A stretch of 8,763 nt of DNA from Acidobacteriota bacterium. GTDB taxonomy: Bacteria; Acidobacteriota; Vicinamibacteria; Vicinamibacterales; 2-12-FULL-66-21. Below the pieces are notes generated by a model, which ran no database searches, was not told the DNA's origin, and saw only the letters and a program-made list of their open reading frames with translations. The DNA is taken from assembly GCA_013694635.1 (NCBI GenBank), contig JACDCA010000753.1, forward strand, positions 1-8,763, written 5' to 3'. This document shows, piece by piece, positions 6,266 to 8,763 of this stretch (positions are counted from its first letter, which is position 1; each line of letters starts with the position of its first letter). The position numbers were made by a program, and so were the translations under genes.

Positions 6266-6998
6266 ACAACAGGACGATGGTCAGGATTCCGGCGCCAATG
6301 AGGAGGAGCTGCCGTAGCGAGCTCTCGCCCATGTGGCCGCGGTGAAGATCCGGGATCAGGTCGGCCATCGCGATATAGAGGAAGTTGCCGGCCGCAAAGG
6401 CGAGCACGTACGGGAGCACGTTCGGCAGCCACTGCGACGCGAGGAGCATCGTCGTCGCTCCGAGGACGCCGCCAGCGGCGGAGACGAGGTTCAGCATCAA
6501 CGCCCGGCTTCGACGGTAGCCGGCGCGCAGCAGGATCGCGACGTCGCCGACCTCCTGGGGCACTTCATGCGCCGCCACCGCCAGCGCTGTCGTCACCCCG
6601 AGGGGGACGGAGGTGATGACTGCCGCCGCGATCACGGCGCCGTCCACGAAGGTGTGAAAGGCGTCGCCGATGATGACCAGCGATGCGGCGCTGCCGGTGT
6701 GGACTTCGCACTCGTGACCGTCATGGCAGTGGCGCCACAACAGGAACCGCTCGAGAACGAAGAAGGTCAGCACGCCGGCGAGGAGCGTGCCGAGGGCGAT
6801 CGACGGGGGCAGCTGCGCCAGCGACTGCGGCAGCAGCGCCAGCAGCGCGGCGCCGAGCAGCGTGCCGACTGCATAGCTGATGGCGGCCGGGACGAGCCTG
6901 AGGCGAAGCCCGTCGCCGAGAAGGAGAAAACTCGAAGCCGCGAGCAGACCACCCAGGCTGCCGACGACGCTCAGCCCTATGGCCGCCGCGTACTGCAC
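6264..6998 (-). CDS. ZIP-family metal transporter
   Basis: An inner-membrane permease of the ZIP (SLC39) family, 244 residues and about eight hydrophobic segments, importing divalent metals such as Zn2+ towards the cytoplasm. The fourth-helix motif is HTFVDGAVIAAA (115-126) and the fifth-helix motif is AHEVPQEVGD (143-152); together they carry the metal-binding His, Asp and Glu residues. AGNFLYIAMADLIPDLH (203-219) is the conserved late helix. The cytoplasmic loop (89-100) has four His and two Cys, a likely metal-sensing loop. The motif has Thr and Asp where ZupT-like proteins have Asn and Glu (HNFPEG). Start is a GTG at 6998, 6 nt after a TATCAT box, with no Shine-Dalgarno sequence. It is 83 bp downstream of the VWA gene with a repeat in between. 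Metal specificity cannot be read from sequence. Confidence 0.93.
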   Translation of the reverse strand: MQYAAAIGLSVVGSLGGLLAASSFLLLGDGLRLRLVPAAISYAVGTLLGAALLALLPQSLAQLPPSIALGTLLAGVLTFFVLERFLLWRHCHDGHECEVHTGSAASLVIIGDAFHTFVDGAVIAAAVITSVPLGVTTALAVAAHEVPQEVGDVAILLRAGYRRSRALMLNLVSAAGGVLGATTMLLASQWLPNVLPYVLAFAAGNFLYIAMADLIPDLHRGHMGESSLRQLLLIGAGILTIVLL

Positions 6999-7004
6999 GC
7001 CCGA

Positions 7005-7010
7005 ATGATA
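7005..7010 (-). promoter_or_regulatory. Putative -10 box of the ZIP transporter gene
   Basis: On the minus strand TATCAT (7010 to 7005) is followed by 6 nt and the GTG start at 6998. It resembles the lipoprotein -10 region: both read TATCATTCG. The octamer repeats begin at its upstream edge, where activator or repressor sites usually lie. No -35 is evident. Confidence 0.4.
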
Positions 7011-7079
7011 TCGGTCTATCGGCTCATCGGTCTATCGGCCCATCGACGTGCCAATTGGACGATAGGCGATAGGTCGATG
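7010..7079. repeat. Octamer tandem repeat plus inverted arm upstream of the ZIP gene
   Basis: The plus strand has five units at 8-bp spacing: ATCGGTCT, ATCGGCTC, ATCGGTCT, ATCGGCCC, ATCGACGT (7010-7049). Seen as 16-bp units, the first two copies differ at one base. A palindrome CCAATTGG (7051-7058) follows, then GATAGGC, GATAGGTC, GATGA, which is the same text in opposite orientation (on the minus strand ATCGACCT, ATCGCCT, ATCGTCC). CATCGAC (7041-7047) and GTCGATG (7073-7079) are complementary, so the stretch can fold into a hairpin. It fills almost the whole gap between the VWA stop and the ZIP promoter. Confidence 0.65.
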
Positions 7080-7081
7080 AT

Positions 7082-8194
7082 TTACGGCGTTGCGATGAAG
7101 CCTTTGCGAGCACGCACCATGTAGTTCCGGTCGAGGACCTCAACGCGGATCGAGTGCCACCGGCCGTCCTTCGATCCACTTGCGGAGTACCCTAGGTAGT
7201 ACTGCTTCGACAGTTCGTCCGCGATGTTGGCGGTTGCAGGATCGAGGTCGCGTGCCGATCGGATGACTTCGGTGCGCCCGCCGCTGTCGTCCGTGATGTC
7301 GCGTAACGCAGCGACGTTCACGCCTTCGCCGACTCCCACGCGATTCCGCGTCCCTCCACCGGACGGCGGGATGACGATCGGAGGCGGATTGCGGGGGTAG
7401 CGCGTGCCGCCGGGATTCGTCGGTGGCGGCGGCGACGGTCTGCGGCCAGGAATCGGAAACGGGAACGGCCGTGGACGCCTCTGCATGAATCCCTCGAGGA
7501 CGCCACCCCACCTGGTCCGGGGCTGGACGAACGTATCCTGCGAGTCGATGCCGATGGCGTAGACGAGAATCTCCGTCTCCCGGATCTGCTCCTGCAGCGC
7601 GACGACGGCGGTGCGGCTGCTCGTGTCGTTACCGTCGGAAATAATGACGAGCGCCTTTTTCCGGTGTTTGCCGGACTGCACAAGCGGAATGGCTTCCGCG
7701 ACCGCGTCGTACATCGCCGTGCCACCGCGCGGCCGCAGCCGCGCGAGCTCGGCGCTCACCCTGCGCTTGTCGGTCGTCCAGCCGTGGACGAGCTCCGGAT
7801 TGTTGTCGAAACGATAGAGGAATACTTCGTCGTCGGGACCGAGCAGCTCGAGGAGAAAACGATCGAGCGCATGTCTGGCGGCCATCATTTTCTCGCCGTC
7901 CATGCTGCCGCTCGTGTCGAGAATGATCCCGAGGCTCACCGGCACGCGCTCGCTGTTGAAGTGGGTGATCTGCTGGAGCTCGTCGTCCTGATAGACCCGG
8001 AAGTCCTCTTTGCGGAGATCCGGCACGAAACGTCCGCTGCCATCGGTGACCGTTGCGGTCACGTTGATCAGCTCGACGCCCGTACGGAACCGGAACGATT
8101 CTCGTTGATCCTGCTGCGCTGGCTGCTGCGCCTGCCCCGCGGCCACACAGACCGCGATGAATGAGCAGATGGCGAGCGTTCGATGTTTCGTCAT
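7082..8194 (-). CDS. Secreted VWA-domain protein, acidobacterial VWFA-related family
   Basis: A 370-residue exported protein with a signal peptide (MTKHRTLAICSFIAVCVAAGQA, then QQ). A beta-rich segment (33-80: VELINVTATVTDGSGRFVPDLRKEDFRVYQDDELQQI) precedes the von Willebrand factor A domain (about 84-315). The metal-ion-dependent adhesion site is complete: DTSGS (93-97), Thr159 in RGGTAMYD and Asp187 in ISDGND. The tail SKQYYLGYSASGSKDGRWHSIRVEV is typical of the family defined in Acidobacteriota. VWA domains bind protein partners through a divalent metal, so an envelope or extracellular binding role is inferred. An unusual Pro/Arg/Gly-rich insert of about 60 residues (227-289) breaks the VWA domain. 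The start ATG lies 6 bp after the stop of the upstream gene with only a GGGG-type ribosome site, which suggests translational coupling. Confidence 0.93.
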   Translation of the reverse strand: MTKHRTLAICSFIAVCVAAGQAQQPAQQDQRESFRFRTGVELINVTATVTDGSGRFVPDLRKEDFRVYQDDELQQITHFNSERVPVSLGIILDTSGSMDGEKMMAARHALDRFLLELLGPDDEVFLYRFDNNPELVHGWTTDKRRVSAELARLRPRGGTAMYDAVAEAIPLVQSGKHRKKALVIISDGNDTSSRTAVVALQEQIRETEILVYAIGIDSQDTFVQPRTRWGGVLEGFMQRRPRPFPFPIPGRRPSPPPPTNPGGTRYPRNPPPIVIPPSGGGTRNRVGVGEGVNVAALRDITDDSGGRTEVIRSARDLDPATANIADELSKQYYLGYSASGSKDGRWHSIRVEVLDRNYMVRARKGFIATP

Positions 8195-8200
8195 GGGCCC

Positions 8201-8763
8201 CTACTTCTGTGCGATCGCTTCGGGCGATCTTCGATCGACGTGCGCGAGCACCCGATCGTCATCTCCTCGGAATCCGACACGATACCGCGTCACGGTGCCG
8301 GTCACGGGAACCCGGATCACGAATGGCGATTCGTCTCCTGCGCCAAGCGACGTGAAATCCAGTGGCGCGCGCCCGCTGGTGATGAATGAGCCCCCGGGGC
8401 CGAACACGAACAGGGTGGCTTTCACGGCCGACAGCGGCCGACCGGCACGGGGGTTCTGCACGAGCCCGGTGATGGTCAGCGTCCCGTCCTCCTGCGCGTG
8501 ACGCAGCGACAGGAGCTCGAGCGGGGCGTCGACCACGACCCCGGAAACCTGTGCCGATGGTACAGCGGTGGTCAGGCGTCCGGCGAAGTTCGACCACCCG
8601 AATACTACCAGCGCAAGGACGGCGGCGAGCCCTCCGACCACGGCGAAACGCCGCGGCCACGGGGAGGGTTCTTCCTGTTCGTGAAACAGATCGTGGACGC
8701 CGCGCACGTCCTCCACTGATGGACGAAGCTCGATGTCGTCGAAGCCGAGCATCCGCGACGGCC
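8201..8763 (-). CDS. Single-pass membrane protein with FxLYD/DUF3426-like domain, possibly partial at the right edge
   Basis: The frame is open to the right edge; the first in-window ATG (8752) gives 183 residues. A charged cytoplasmic segment (1-35, rich in Asp and Glu) leads to one transmembrane helix (RRFAVVGGLAAVLALVVFGW, about 35-53), and the rest should lie outside the membrane. The exported part (85-165) has the pattern of FxLYD or DUF3426-like beta domains: LTITGLVQNPRAGRPLSAVKATLFVF, then LDFTSLGAGDESPFVIRVPV. Proteins of this layout often have an N-terminal zinc ribbon; if so it is outside the window, and ATG 8752 would be internal. Its stop is 6 bp from the VWA start, so the two are probably one operon and may work at the same envelope site. 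No catalytic residues are visible. The domain assignment rests on pattern only. Confidence 0.75.
   Translation of the reverse strand, partial: PSRMLGFDDIELRPSVEDVRGVHDLFHEQEEPSPWPRRFAVVGGLAAVLALVVFGWSNFAGRLTTAVPSAQVSGVVVDAPLELLSLRHAQEDGTLTITGLVQNPRAGRPLSAVKATLFVFGPGGSFITSGRAPLDFTSLGAGDESPFVIRVPVTGTVTRYRVGFRGDDDRVLAHVDRRSPEAIAQK

Noticed and set aside
7010..7079. Possible CRISPR-like array
   Set aside because: Units are 8 bp with no unique spacers, so the layout does not fit a CRISPR.
6333..7124. 263-codon open frame on the plus strand opposite the ZIP gene
   Set aside because: It crosses the ZIP gene, the intergenic repeat and the end of the VWA gene in antisense. Its product is a charged low-complexity sequence, while the minus strand encodes a clear transporter.

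Overview
The window is GC-rich and densely coded: eight protein genes, gaps mostly under 130 bp, and no RNA genes, insertion sequences or CRISPR arrays that I could see. The best guess for the host is an Acidobacteriota bacterium, perhaps of the Vicinamibacteria type. The main reason is a secreted VWA protein with the layout of the 'acidobacterial VWFA-related' family. Short secreted TPR proteins and BON proteins with signal peptides fit this too. The assignment is an inference from protein style, not from a marker-gene tree.

Layout from left to right: (1) the N-terminal 371 codons of a poly(A) polymerase (pcnB, minus strand, running off the left edge); (2) a divergent secreted TPR-like protein (plus); (3) DNA polymerase I (polA, minus), convergent with the TPR gene and sharing one CTAG with it so that both stop codons overlap; (4) a putative lipoprotein with a C-terminal membrane anchor (plus), divergent from polA across only 25 bp; (5) a periplasmic protein with two BON domains (minus), convergent with the lipoprotein gene with 5 bp between stops; (6) a ZIP-family metal transporter (minus); (7) a secreted VWA protein (minus); (8) a membrane-anchored protein with an FxLYD-like or DUF3426-like domain (minus, reaching the right edge), 6 bp upstream of the VWA gene and probably cotranscribed with it.

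The genes do not form one pathway. Two act on nucleic acids (RNA 3'-tailing; DNA repair and Okazaki-fragment processing). The rest are envelope proteins. I found no defence system, biosynthetic cluster or mobile element.

Points of interest: several start codons lie 6-8 nt after a -10-like hexamer, which suggests leaderless mRNAs. The polA and lipoprotein -10 boxes overlap back to back. The DNA polymerase I has lost key 3'-5' exonuclease residues and has Tyr in place of the usual O-helix Phe. A possible repeat-derived segment sits in frame in polA. Two low-complexity stretches with 7- and 8-bp periodicity lie at gene ends or in a promoter region.
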